NCBI GenBank assembly: GCA_014872655.1
Contig: WHHJ01000004.1
Location: forward strand, 1 to 57,166
Length of the DNA stretch: 57,166 bases
Direction of reading: 5' to 3'
Source: Clostridia bacterium
Lineage (GTDB): Bacteria; Bacillota; Clostridia; Oscillospirales; UBA644
Shown here: in pieces, positions 49,497-57,166 of the stretch
How the letters are laid out: each line of letters starts with the position of its first letter
Numbering within the stretch: position 1 is the stretch's first letter
The notes under the pieces: generated by a model
The model's input: the letters and a program-made list of their open reading frames with translations, nothing else
The model's database searches: none
What the model was told of the DNA's origin: nothing
Translations under genes and position numbers: made by a program

Positions 49497-49860
49497 TGTC
49501 GTTTTTATCTGCTCGGCCGAGAACTGCCTGATCCATGTTGGCGCAGGGGCTGTTCTTGTTTTTGGTTTGCCCCAGCGAGGATCATTTCATCCGTACCGGT
49601 GCGGGGGAACTATTGTATTGGTCTGTCCTGCGCCGACCGTTCTGTCCGCGTCGGCGCAGAAAAGTGTGGTCGCCGCTGCATTTCCGGTGCGTCTTTCGAT
49701 TTTTCTACGGTGGCACGGCAGTTTCTATCGTTTTACCTTATGCCCGATGACCGCTCCGTCTATCTCGGTGCAGAAAAATTATTTTGTTTTTGCACGATAA
49801 CGATTCTGCTCGTATCGGTGCAGTCTGTTTTATTTTGTTTTTTGTTTGGCCAGCCGGCGT
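49497..49860. repeat. About six decayed 50-60 bp repeats between purN and purO, reaching into the purN 3' end
   Basis: Units around 49517-49570, 49571-49628, 49629-49686, 49687-49745, 49746-49795 and 49796-49850 share GA-C, TCTGTC or TTCATC, CGTATCGGTGCAG and TTATTTTGTTTTT. The last unit runs into the end of purN (TTATTTTGTTTTTTGTTTGG). On the plus strand units read as variants of DRSVRVGAEK. Differences include indels, so no frame is kept. A run of eight G precedes the array (49485-49492). Confidence 0.6.
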
Positions 49861-50456
49861 GATACTTCTTCGGCTGCGCGCGGCAGCAGTTTCCACTCCG
49901 CCTGTTCCATCACACGTCGCTGCAGGGTTTGCGGCGTATCAGATTTCAAAATCCGAACCGGTTGTTGGGCAATAATTTCGCCGCCATCCGGAACTTCGTT
50001 GACATAGTGTACGGTGGCGCCCGTTACCTTAACGCCGTAGGCCAGAGCCGCTTCATGAACCTTTAACCCGTAAAATCCTTTTCCGCAAAAGGACGGAATC
50101 AGAGACGGGTGGATATTGATCATCCGTTTTTCGTATTGCCGGGTAAACGACGCGCTCAAAATACTCATAAATCCGGCTAACACAATCAAATCAATCTCGT
50201 TTTCGCGCAGCGCGGCAAGCAGTTGCTGCTCAAATTCTTCCTGGCTTTTTCCTGCTTTTTCAACAATGCAAACGGGGATCCCGTTTTCACGGGCCCGGGT
50301 GACCGCATAAGCGTCGGCATGGTTGGAAACTACCAGCGTGAGAACGCCGCTTTTCAGCCGCCCCTGGTTTTGTGCGTCGATCAATGCCTGCAGATTGGTT
50401 CCACCGCCGGAGACAAACACCGCAATGCGGGTTTTGGGAAAAGGTGTGCTTAGCAT
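49830..50456 (-). CDS. purN: Phosphoribosylglycinamide formyltransferase
   Basis: A 208-residue GAR transformylase using 10-formyl-THF (step 3). The VSGGGTNLQAL phosphate loop and the NIHPSLIPSF motif with its catalytic His, followed by TGATVHYVNEVPDGGEII with the catalytic Asp, are present. It overlaps purM by seven bases. Its last bases form part of a decayed repeat array, and its C-terminal KQKTK may be a product of that process. Confidence 0.96.
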   Translation of the reverse strand: MLSTPFPKTRIAVFVSGGGTNLQALIDAQNQGRLKSGVLTLVVSNHADAYAVTRARENGIPVCIVEKAGKSQEEFEQQLLAALRENEIDLIVLAGFMSILSASFTRQYEKRMINIHPSLIPSFCGKGFYGLKVHEAALAYGVKVTGATVHYVNEVPDGGEIIAQQPVRILKSDTPQTLQRRVMEQAEWKLLPRAAEEVSRRLAKQKTK

Positions 50457-51487
50457 ATTTTTACACTTTCCTCCGATTTTTCTGTCTGGCCCATGATATA
50501 GGCGTCCTGCCCGTGTTCTTTCAAAATAGCCAGCGCCTGATCGGCGTCGTTTTTATCTACTACAACGCTCATGCCCACGCCCATGTTAAAGGTGTTAAAC
50601 ATATCCCGCTCCGGAATCTTTCCGGTCTTGGCAATCAGATCAAAAATCGGCAGAATACGAAGACTCGCCTTGTCAATCTTTACGCCGAATCCGTCCGGAA
50701 TGCTGCGGGGAATATTTTCATAGAATCCACCGCCCGTAATATGCGAAACGGCCTTTACGGTAATCTGTTCAAACAATGCCAGCATCGGCTTCACATAGAT
50801 TTTAGTCGGTGTCAACAGCGCTTGTCCAATGGATTGACCGCCCAGCTCTGCCACCGGGGCGTTCAGGTCGCTGTTTTCTACGTCAAATACCCGACGAACC
50901 AGCGAAAAACCGTTGGAGTGGACACCGCTTGACGGCAGCGCAATCACAACGTCGCCTTCGCGGATGGTGCGGTTGTTTAAGATTTTGTCTTTGTCCACTA
51001 CGCCGACCGAAAAGCCGGCCAGATCATATTCGTCTTCGGGATAAAAGCCCGGCATTTCAGCCGTTTCTCCGCCGATCAGAGAACATCCTGCCTGTACGCA
51101 GCCTTCCGCAACGCCCGAAACGATCGTCGCCACTTTTTCGGGACGGTTTTTGCCGACCGCCACGTAATCCAAAAAGAACAGAGGCTTTGCGCCGCAGCAG
51201 ATAATATCATTGACGCACATCGCCACGCAGTCAATGCCCACCGTGTCGTGCTTGTCCATTAAAAATGCCATTTTCAGTTTGGTGCCCACGCCGTCCGTTC
51301 CGCTGACTAAAACCGGGTGCTGAATCCCTGTCATGTCCAGTTCAAACAGTCCGCCAAATCCGCCGATATCGGACAGTGCTCCGCCGGTCATAGTCCGTGC
51401 GATATGCTGTTTCATCAGTTCAACTGCTTTGTATCCGGCTGTGATATCTACGCCGGCTTGTTTGTAGCTTTCGCTGTAACTTTTCAT
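50450..51487 (-). CDS. purM: Phosphoribosylformylglycinamidine cyclo-ligase
   Basis: AIR synthetase of 345 residues (step 5). SGTDGVGTKLK, CVNDIICCGAKPLFFLDY and GGETAEMPG are classical motifs. ATG 51487 follows AGAGGG; it starts three bases after purF and overlaps purN. Confidence 0.97.
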   Translation of the reverse strand: MKSYSESYKQAGVDITAGYKAVELMKQHIARTMTGGALSDIGGFGGLFELDMTGIQHPVLVSGTDGVGTKLKMAFLMDKHDTVGIDCVAMCVNDIICCGAKPLFFLDYVAVGKNRPEKVATIVSGVAEGCVQAGCSLIGGETAEMPGFYPEDEYDLAGFSVGVVDKDKILNNRTIREGDVVIALPSSGVHSNGFSLVRRVFDVENSDLNAPVAELGGQSIGQALLTPTKIYVKPMLALFEQITVKAVSHITGGGFYENIPRSIPDGFGVKIDKASLRILPIFDLIAKTGKIPERDMFNTFNMGVGMSVVVDKNDADQALAILKEHGQDAYIMGQTEKSEESVKIC

Positions 51488-51490
51488 GGG

Positions 51491-52924
51491 TTACCCTCTT
51501 TTCTTTCCAATCTTGTTTTCGAATCGGTCTTTGCAGGTCTCTGTGGGAACCTGTGTCGGATAATCCGCCGAGAAGCATGCGTCACAATACCCGCAGCCCT
51601 TTTCCGTTCCGATCAGCATCGACAAATTATCTACATTCAAATATCCCAGGCTGTCTACCCCGATAATTTTTTCAATTTCGGCAATCGAGTGCTGGCAGGC
51701 AATCAAAACATCTTTGGAATCGATATCGGTGCCGTAATAACAGGGGTTGAGGAATGGCGGGGAAGAAATACGCATGTGTACTTCTTTGGCGCCGGCGTCA
51801 CGCAGCAGTTTGACGATTCTTGCCGAAGTTGTTCCGCGAACAATCGAGTCGTCAATCAAAACCACACGTTTGCCTTTCACGGTTTCCGAAATGGGGTTCA
51901 GTTTAATTTTTACTTTGTTTTCTCTGGATTTTTGTCCGGGCGAAATAAAGGTACGGCCGATGTACCGGTTTTTGATAAATCCAACGCCGTACGGGATGCC
52001 CGACTGCCGAGAATAACCAATCGCCGCGTCAATACCGGAATCCGGAACGCCGATAACCACGTCGGCTTGTACCGGATGTTCCATCGCCAAGCACGCGCCT
52101 GCTTTCAGACGTGCATTGTGCACGCTGCGCCCGTCGAGAACCGAGTCCGGTCTTGCAAAATAAATATACTCAAAAATACAAACCGTCGGTTTGGCCTGTC
52201 CGCAATGGTCTCGGATCGAGCGAATCCCGTTTTCGTCAAATACAACGATTTCGCCCGGTTCGATATCTCGGATCAATTTTGCGCCGGTTGCATCCAATGC
52301 GCAGGATTCTGATGCCACAACATATTTTCCGTCTTCCGTCATGCCGTAGCAGAGGGGGCGGAATCCGTTCGGGTCACGAACGGCGATCAGTTTAGACGGC
52401 GACATAATAACCAACGAATAAGCGCCTTTGATTCTGTCCATCGCCCGATTAACCGCCTCTTCGATCGACGGCGCCCCCAGGCGTTCTTTGGTGATGATAT
52501 AAGAAATGACTTCGGTGTCGGATGTGGTGTGAAAAATGGATCCTTCCAGTTCCAGTTCCTGCCGCAGCTCGTAGGAGTTGACCAGATTGCCGTTATGCGC
52601 CAGCGCCATTTTCCCCTTAATATGATTCACAACAATGGGCTGGCTGTTTAGCCGGTCGGTGGCCCCGGTCGTTCCGTAGCGAACATGTCCGATGGCCATA
52701 TTCCCATCGCCCAGTTTTTGCAGCACGTCCGAGGTGAATACGTCATTGACCAACCCTAAATCTTTATAGTAGTTAAATACGCCGTCGTCGTTAATCACGA
52801 TCCCACAGCTTTCCTGCCCTCGGTGCTGTAATGCAAACAGACCGTAATAAACGTCGGTGGCCAACGATTCGCATCGATTGCTGAATATGCCGAATACGCC
52901 GCACTCTTCTTTGATTTTTTTCAT
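51491..52924 (-). CDS. purF: Amidophosphoribosyltransferase
   Basis: Committed first step of purine synthesis: PRPP plus glutamine to phosphoribosylamine. A short propeptide (MKKIKEE) precedes the N-terminal nucleophile Cys in ECGVFGIF. The PRPP loop is VVLIDDSIVRGTTS, and CGYCDACF near the C-terminus supplies Cys ligands of the 4Fe-4S cluster of the Bacillus-type enzyme; 477 residues in all. I take ATG 52924 (behind CGGAGAG) rather than the longer frame to 52996, which crosses a hairpin. Confidence 0.97.
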   Translation of the reverse strand: MKKIKEECGVFGIFSNRCESLATDVYYGLFALQHRGQESCGIVINDDGVFNYYKDLGLVNDVFTSDVLQKLGDGNMAIGHVRYGTTGATDRLNSQPIVVNHIKGKMALAHNGNLVNSYELRQELELEGSIFHTTSDTEVISYIITKERLGAPSIEEAVNRAMDRIKGAYSLVIMSPSKLIAVRDPNGFRPLCYGMTEDGKYVVASESCALDATGAKLIRDIEPGEIVVFDENGIRSIRDHCGQAKPTVCIFEYIYFARPDSVLDGRSVHNARLKAGACLAMEHPVQADVVIGVPDSGIDAAIGYSRQSGIPYGVGFIKNRYIGRTFISPGQKSRENKVKIKLNPISETVKGKRVVLIDDSIVRGTTSARIVKLLRDAGAKEVHMRISSPPFLNPCYYGTDIDSKDVLIACQHSIAEIEKIIGVDSLGYLNVDNLSMLIGTEKGCGYCDACFSADYPTQVPTETCKDRFENKIGKKRG

Positions 52925-52958
52925 AGATAACTCTCCGTTTTTTATGATTCGATAACAA

Positions 52959-52986
52959 AGTTGAACACGGCTTGCCGTGTTCAACT
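52959..52986 (-). promoter_or_regulatory. Perfect hairpin between purC and purF
   Basis: Twelve-bp arms (52959-52970 and 52975-52986) around a four-base loop. On the minus strand it is followed by TTGTTATCG, too poor in T for a strong terminator. It may protect or process the pur mRNA or give partial attenuation before purF. Confidence 0.65.
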
Positions 52987-52996
52987 CAAAATACAA

Positions 52997-53707
52997 TTAT
53001 TCGCCCAGCAGACGTCTGCGGATTTCACGATAAGCGTCTTCAACGCCGCCCATGTCTCTTCTGAACCGGTCTTTATCCAGCTTTTCGTGCGTTACCGCAT
53101 CCCAGAACCGGCAGGTATCGGGAGAGATCTCGTCAGCCAGCACAATCGTTCCGTCGGATGTTTTGCCGAATTCCAACTTAAAGTCAATCAATTCAATATT
53201 GGCTTCTTTCAGATAGTCGGTCAGAATTTGATTGATTCGGAGTGCGTAATCCGCAATTTGGTCCAGTTCCTCTTTGGTGCAGTATTCCATAGCCAGAATG
53301 TGATATTCATTCACCATCGGGTCGTCGAGTTCATCGCACTTGTAGCAATATTCCAGAACGGTCTTCTTTAATTTTGTTCCTTCTTCAAGTCCCAACCGTT
53401 TTGCCAGAGAACCTGCCGCAATATTGCGCACAATAACCTCTAGCGGAATAATCTTTACGCGTTTTACCACGGTATCGGTGTCTGAAAGCTGTTTGACAAA
53501 ATGGGTGGGAATCCCTTTCTTTTCCAGCATCTGCATCAGGTAGTTGGTCACGCGGTTGTTGATGGCGCCTTTGCCCAGAATGGTTCCTTTCTTGGCTCCG
53601 TTAAATGCGGTTGCGTCATCCTTGTACGATACGATGCACAGTTGAGGATCGTCGGTTGCAAAAACCTTTTTGGCTTTTCCTTCGTACATTTGTTCTCTTT
53701 TTTCCAT
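52997..53707 (-). CDS. purC: Phosphoribosylaminoimidazole-succinocarboxamide synthase
   Basis: SAICAR synthetase of 236 residues (step 7). YEGKAKKVFATDD at the start, DDATAFNGAKKG, VRNIAAGSLAKRLGLEEG and LADEISPDTCRFWD are family motifs. ATG 53707 follows GGAGGGG. It is second in the operon, 261 bases after purE; that gap shows one CCGATGAAA/TTTCATTCGG hairpin (53793-53820) and no gene. Confidence 0.97.
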   Translation of the reverse strand: MEKREQMYEGKAKKVFATDDPQLCIVSYKDDATAFNGAKKGTILGKGAINNRVTNYLMQMLEKKGIPTHFVKQLSDTDTVVKRVKIIPLEVIVRNIAAGSLAKRLGLEEGTKLKKTVLEYCYKCDELDDPMVNEYHILAMEYCTKEELDQIADYALRINQILTDYLKEANIELIDFKLEFGKTSDGTIVLADEISPDTCRFWDAVTHEKLDKDRFRRDMGGVEDAYREIRRRLLGE

Positions 53708-53968
53708 TGTAAAACCCCTCCGAAATCATTTTATATTCAAAAGATAAAATGCTGTGTTAAAATTGATTTGATTTTTCAGCCGCGGTTTCGCCGAATGAAA
53801 GAATTTTTTTTCATCGGTCGCTGATTGGGCAGCTCTGATATTTTTAAACGGCTATAAGCCTGCATTTAACCTCTTTTTTAATACGCCGTCAGTCTTTGAG
53901 TCCGGGGCGAATGCTTCGCATGGAGTTGCAAGACTGGTCGCGTATGGCTTACTGTTTCTTTTAAAGAT

Positions 53969-54460
53969 TTAATTGAACTGCTGGCTGATCTGAGCGTCTT
54001 TTTTTAGTACTGCAGCGCTGGCATCTTGTCTTTGCTTGTCCAACTTAGCGGCCAGTTGTTCGTCTTCAACAGCTAAAATCTGGATGGCCAGCAGGGCTGC
54101 GTTCTTGGCTCCGTCGATGGCAACCGTTGCAACCGGCAGTCCGGACGGCATCTGTACCGTAGACAGTAATGCATCCAGCCCGTCGAGTGTGGAAGATTTC
54201 ACCGGAATTCCAATGACCGGCAGCGTGGTGTTTGCCGCCATGGCTCCTGCTAAATGCGCGGCCTTTCCGGCTGCTGCGATAATGGCGCCGAAACCGTTTT
54301 GACGGGCACTGCGTGCAAAATCACGTGCTTCGTCCGGTGTGCGGTGTGCGGAATAGACGTGTACTTCGGCCGGAACACAAAAATCTTTTAACGTGTCAAT
54401 GGCTCCTTGGACAACCGGTAAATCGCTGTCGCTGCCCATAATAATCGCTACTTTTTTCAT
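53969..54460 (-). CDS. purE: 5-(carboxyamino)imidazole ribonucleotide mutase
   Basis: N5-CAIR mutase, class I PurE, of 163 residues. IMGSDSDLP at the start, the YSAHRTPDEA motif with the catalytic His, and AAGKAAHLAGAMAANTTLPVIGIP are present. ATG 54460 follows GAAGGAGGA. The partner purK is not in the window. First gene of the pur operon, directly behind the ZTP riboswitch. Confidence 0.96.
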   Translation of the reverse strand: MKKVAIIMGSDSDLPVVQGAIDTLKDFCVPAEVHVYSAHRTPDEARDFARSARQNGFGAIIAAAGKAAHLAGAMAANTTLPVIGIPVKSSTLDGLDALLSTVQMPSGLPVATVAIDGAKNAALLAIQILAVEDEQLAAKLDKQRQDASAAVLKKDAQISQQFN

Positions 54461-54480
54461 GGAAAATCCTCCTTCAATAC

Positions 54481-54580
54481 AAAAAGGCAGACCTATTTTG
54501 CAAACAGGCCTGCCCAGACGGTCGACAATGTATAATTTTCTGCTTCTTTGCGGTACTCCGCTCATCCGTCAGTTACAGAA
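54481..54580 (-). promoter_or_regulatory. ZTP (pfl-motif) riboswitch controlling the pur operon
   Basis: On the minus strand the aptamer runs from about 54580 to 54511: GTAACTGACGGA, a GCGG/CCGC hairpin region with AAGAAGCA, and the diagnostic 3' block ACCGTCTGGGCA. The terminator stem GGCAGGCCT (54514-54506) with AGGTCTGCC (54494-54486), then TTTTT (54485-54481), overlaps the 3' end of the aptamer. ZTP/ZMP accumulates when 10-formyl-THF is short; binding should block termination and turn on purE onward. Confidence 0.88.
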
Positions 54581-54598
54581 AACCTATATTATGTGTAT

Positions 54599-54627
54599 AG
54601 TATATCATACGCCCAAACGGATGTCAA
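54599..54627 (-). promoter_or_regulatory. Promoter of the pur operon
   Basis: On the minus strand TTGACA (54622-54627), 17-bp spacer, TATACT (54599-54604), about 20 bases before the ZTP aptamer. Nothing identifiable lies between here and the promoter at 54839. Confidence 0.85.
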
Positions 54628-54838
54628 GACAAAACAAAAAGAAGACATATTTCTGTTAAAAACAAAAGGCGACAGTCAAAATTTTTCGTGCAAACGCGGA
54701 TACACAAGCGCTTTGATCATGTCTTCGGAGTCCGTATCCGGAAAGCAAAGCCTCAAAGCCGGTTCTTTGCCTGCCGTTTTGTGTAGAGTGTATTGAAAAT
54801 GTATAAAAAACCATTGCGGATTTTATTCAAAACAAACA

Positions 54839-54867
54839 TTGCCAAACCTGGAAAAAAATTGTATAAT
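54839..54867 (+). promoter_or_regulatory. Promoter of the ABC transporter operon
   Basis: TTGCCA (54839-54844), 17-bp spacer, TATAAT (54862-54867), with a leader of about 80 bases lacking an evident riboswitch. Confidence 0.75.
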
Positions 54868-54953
54868 AAATAAAAGTTATATTTGGAATAAATGTATGTT
54901 TATTCATGATAAATCTGAATCGGGTTCCGCCCGATTGTTGATGGAGGGATTGT

Positions 54954-55937
54954 ATGAAACTGCAAAAAGTATTGGCGCCGCTGCTGGCAGCCGGCATGCT
55001 GTTTGGACTGGCGGCCTGTTCCGCGCCTCAGGAGTCCGGAGAAGACGGCACGTATCAGGTCGGTATCATTCAGCAGATGGAGCATACGGCACTGAATAGT
55101 GCAACAGAAGGGTTTAAAGCCGCATTAACCGAAAAGTTGGGCGACAAGGTGGAGTTTGATTATCAGAACGCGCAGGGTGAGGTTTCCAATTGCGGTACGA
55201 TCGCGTCGAAATTTGTTTCTTCAAATGTAGATTTGATTTTGGCCAACGCAACCTCTGCCTTACAGGCGGCTTACTCGGCTACCGCGACGATTCCGGTGAT
55301 CGGCGTATCGATTACGGATTTTGCAACAGCCGGTGTGGAGTTGGACGAATCGGGCAAACCGACCGGGAATGTCACGGGCGTTTCGGACTTGTCTCCGATT
55401 GACCGGCAGATGGAATTGTTGAAAAAACTGTGCCCGAACGTACAAAAGGTTGCCATTGTGTATTGTTCTTCTGAACCCAATTCTAAATTCCAGTCTGATC
55501 TGGCAGAAGCGGCGTTGGACGAAATGGGCATTGCACATCAGGTTTATACGGTAATGAACACCAACGATATCACAACGGTTGTAACCAAAGCCGTCGCGGA
55601 ATGCGACGTGATGTATATTCCGACCGATAACACCATGGCAGATAACATGGGCCTGGTAAAGAATATTACACTGGGCGGTGACAAGAAGGTTCCGGTTATC
55701 GCGGGGGAAGAAAATATGTGTAAAGCCGGCGGACTGGCTACATTGTCGGGCAGCTATTACGATATGGGTTATCAAGCCGGCTTGATGGCGTATGAGATTT
55801 TGGTCAACGGCAAACAGCCGTCTGATTTTGAGATTCAGTACGTAACGGACGGTTTGGTTGAAAAATATAATCCGGAGATCGCCGAAGAACTTGGCGTAGA
55901 GATCCCGGAAGGCATGGTTGCCTTGGATATGGAATAA
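54954..55937 (+). CDS. ABC transporter substrate-binding lipoprotein (TrpX-like family)
   Basis: A 327-residue lipoprotein with a lipobox (GLAAC, Cys22) and an ABC_sub_bind fold: YQVGIIQQMEHTALNSATEGFKAAL opens the first lobe (seen as VGIIQQMEH), with NATSALQAAYSAT and IPVIGVSITD near the ligand site. Relatives in Firmicutes bind tryptophan, tyrosine or other small molecules. ATG 54954 follows GGAGGGA. A permease and ATPase follow; an internal hairpin behind this gene may raise the amount of binding protein relative to the membrane parts. Confidence 0.88.
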   Translation: MKLQKVLAPLLAAGMLFGLAACSAPQESGEDGTYQVGIIQQMEHTALNSATEGFKAALTEKLGDKVEFDYQNAQGEVSNCGTIASKFVSSNVDLILANATSALQAAYSATATIPVIGVSITDFATAGVELDESGKPTGNVTGVSDLSPIDRQMELLKKLCPNVQKVAIVYCSSEPNSKFQSDLAEAALDEMGIAHQVYTVMNTNDITTVVTKAVAECDVMYIPTDNTMADNMGLVKNITLGGDKKVPVIAGEENMCKAGGLATLSGSYYDMGYQAGLMAYEILVNGKQPSDFEIQYVTDGLVEKYNPEIAEELGVEIPEGMVALDME

Positions 55938-55944
55938 AAAACGA

Positions 55945-55981
55945 CAAAAACAGCAATGAGCGATGTTTGTTGCTGTTTTTG
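55945..55981 (+). terminator. Intra-operon attenuating hairpin
   Basis: CAAAAACAGCAA (55945-55956) pairs with TTGCTGTTTTTG (55970-55981). It lies between the binding protein and permease genes and probably terminates part of the transcripts. Confidence 0.65.
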
Positions 55982-56009
55982 TATTTTATAGTTGGAGTGA
56001 TTGTTTCTG

Positions 56010-56963
56010 ATGGCTGATATCATGGTATTTGTAAACTCTCTGCCGAGTGCGGTCGTGCAGGGGTTGATCTGGGGTATTATGGCGCTGGGCGTTTATATTA
56101 CGTACCGGATTTTGAATTTTGCCGATTTGTCGGTAGACGGTAGTTTTGTGACGGGCGGCGCGGTGTGCGTGATGCTTTTGTCGTGTGGGTGGAATGTTTG
56201 GCTGGCGATGCTGATGGCGCTGCTTGCCGGAATGGCCGCCGGGTTTATGACCGGATTTTTCCACACCGTAATGGGGATTCCCGACATTCTGTCCGGGATT
56301 TTAACGCAGCTGAGCCTGTATTCGATCAATATGGCCATTATGCTGGAGCGGTCCAATGTTCCCATCTCTCGGCCAGCCAAGGATTTGGTATTAAATGCCA
56401 GAGATGTCGGCAATCCGCAGCGCTGGTATATCCCGGTGCTGATTTGTGTGGCGGTGGTCGCGGTGGTGATCGCCATTATGTATTGGTTTTTCGGTACCGA
56501 AGTCGGCTGTTCGATTCGGGCAACCGGGTGCAATCCGAATATGGCGCGTGCACAAGGGATCAACACGAATATTTCTAAAATGCTTGGATTAGTCATTTCC
56601 AACGGAATCGTGGCTTTTTCGGGCGCGTTATTTGCACAGTACAGCAATGCGTCTGATGTCAACGCGGGCCGCGGCGCCATCGTTATCGGTTTGGCGGCGG
56701 TCATTATCGGTGAGGTTGTTATGGGCAAACGATTCAACTTTGCCTATCGGCTTGCCAGTGTGGTGGTTGGAGCCATTTTGTATTACATTGTAATCACGCT
56801 TGTTATTCAATTGGGTCTGCCGACCTTGTACCTGAAGTTGCTGAGCGCGGTGGTCGTTGCAATCTTCCTTGCCGTGCCGTATATTAAGGGGAAATATTTT
56901 ACACGCGGGGTTCCCGATAAAGTGTTAAAATCTATACGCGGCGGAGGAAATGACAATGCTTGA
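56010..56963 (+). CDS. ABC transporter permease (TrpY-like family)
   Basis: A 317-residue integral membrane protein with about eight or nine helices, resembling the branched-chain amino acid/LivH-like permease family that accompanies ABC_sub_bind proteins. GCSIRATGCNPNMARAQGIN is the conserved cytoplasmic coupling region (seen as IRATGCNP). ATG 56010 follows TTGGAGTGA; three upstream codons are open but unlikely. It overlaps the ATPase gene by eight bases. Confidence 0.88.
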   Translation: MADIMVFVNSLPSAVVQGLIWGIMALGVYITYRILNFADLSVDGSFVTGGAVCVMLLSCGWNVWLAMLMALLAGMAAGFMTGFFHTVMGIPDILSGILTQLSLYSINMAIMLERSNVPISRPAKDLVLNARDVGNPQRWYIPVLICVAVVAVVIAIMYWFFGTEVGCSIRATGCNPNMARAQGINTNISKMLGLVISNGIVAFSGALFAQYSNASDVNAGRGAIVIGLAAVIIGEVVMGKRFNFAYRLASVVVGAILYYIVITLVIQLGLPTLYLKLLSAVVVAIFLAVPYIKGKYFTRGVPDKVLKSIRGGGNDNA

Positions 56964-57166
56964 ATTGAATAACATCTATAAGATATTTAATCCGGGAACG
57001 GTCAATCAGAAAGTTGCTTTAAACGGGGTCAGTCTTACCTTGCAGGATGGGGATTTTGTTACCGTAATCGGCGGCAACGGCGCCGGAAAATCCACTTTGT
57101 TAAATGCGATTGCCGGGGTTTGGCCGGTTGATTTCGGAACGATTCTGATTGACGGGATCAATATTA
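56956..57166 (+). CDS. ABC transporter ATP-binding protein (partial, cut by window end)
   Basis: The first 70 codons of the ATPase of the importer. LELNNIYKIFNPGTVNQKVAL is followed by the Walker A motif GGNGAGKST and LLNAIAGVWPVDFGTILIDG. ATG 56956 has GCGGAGG upstream and overlaps the permease stop. The signature and Walker B motifs lie beyond the window. Confidence 0.93.
   Translation, partial: MLELNNIYKIFNPGTVNQKVALNGVSLTLQDGDFVTVIGGNGAGKSTLLNAIAGVWPVDFGTILIDGINI

Noticed and set aside
49599..49862. An 87-codon plus-strand frame in the purN-purO gap
   Set aside because: It translates the decayed repeats against the direction of the pur operon and has no start signal.
54868..54953. Riboswitch or T-box in the ABC transporter leader
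   Set aside because: The leader is short and AT-rich, without a recognisable aptamer or terminator.

Overview
The window looks like a chromosome segment of an anaerobic Firmicute of class Clostridia, probably near the Oscillospirales/Ruminococcaceae. This is an inference from moderate GC with Gram-positive style ribosome binding sites (AGGAGG followed by ATG, GTG or TTG), a type-I dockerin, a sorting-signal surface protein, small families typical of Clostridia (DUF6472, DUF5685), a PurO-type IMP cyclohydrolase beside a stand-alone AICAR transformylase, and sigma-A promoters with 16-18 bp spacers. No rRNA, canonical tRNA, IS element, prophage or CRISPR array was seen.

Layout. 1-5.8 kb: a structured leader element present in inverted copies on both sides of a lipase-like hydrolase, then trpS, an AllA-like cupin, a STAS-like protein, purine nucleoside phosphorylase and adenosine deaminase (purine salvage). 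5.8-10.4 kb: an ABC-F ATPase with one degenerate ATP site, a zinc-ribbon/TPR membrane protein, decayed repeats and a DUF6472 protein. 10.4-14.8 kb: two WYL-domain regulators, a structured non-coding region with its own promoter and terminator, and a Ro60-like (DUF2828/TROVE-type, vWA) protein followed by a second RNA-like structure. I read this as a probable Ro/Y-RNA stress or RNA-quality cassette. 14.8-20.8 kb, minus strand: upp, rpiB, tsaB, tsaE, hemW, lepA. 20.8-31.9 kb: a secreted alpha/alpha-toroid protein whose gene tail is triplicated, an esterase, guaA, an AraC/MFS pair that looks AT-rich, a membrane protein, a fluoride riboswitch in front of a frameshifted antiporter, a cysteine desulfurase and two cupins. 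32-33.9 kb: an XRE regulator divergent from a SLOG protein across paired palindromic operators, then an unknown protein. 34-42.4 kb: the DUF5685/DnaJ/zinc-ribbon trio, a sugar isomerase, a dockerin protein, PutP and a wall-anchored beta-helix protein. 42.5-54.6 kb, minus strand: a purine biosynthesis operon purE-C-F-M-N-O-H-D-L headed by a ZTP riboswitch. 54.8 kb to the end: an ABC importer, with its ATPase cut by the window edge.

Two things stand out. First, the WYL-WYL-ncRNA-Ro cluster is the best candidate for a little-described system. Second, several intergenic gaps are filled with decayed tandem repeats, and in at least four cases (downstream of 20899-22068, hemW, rpiB and purN) a repeat unit overlaps the 3' end of the preceding gene. 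This suggests recurrent 3'-end duplication, in one locus with different palindromes inserted at the same point of successive copies.
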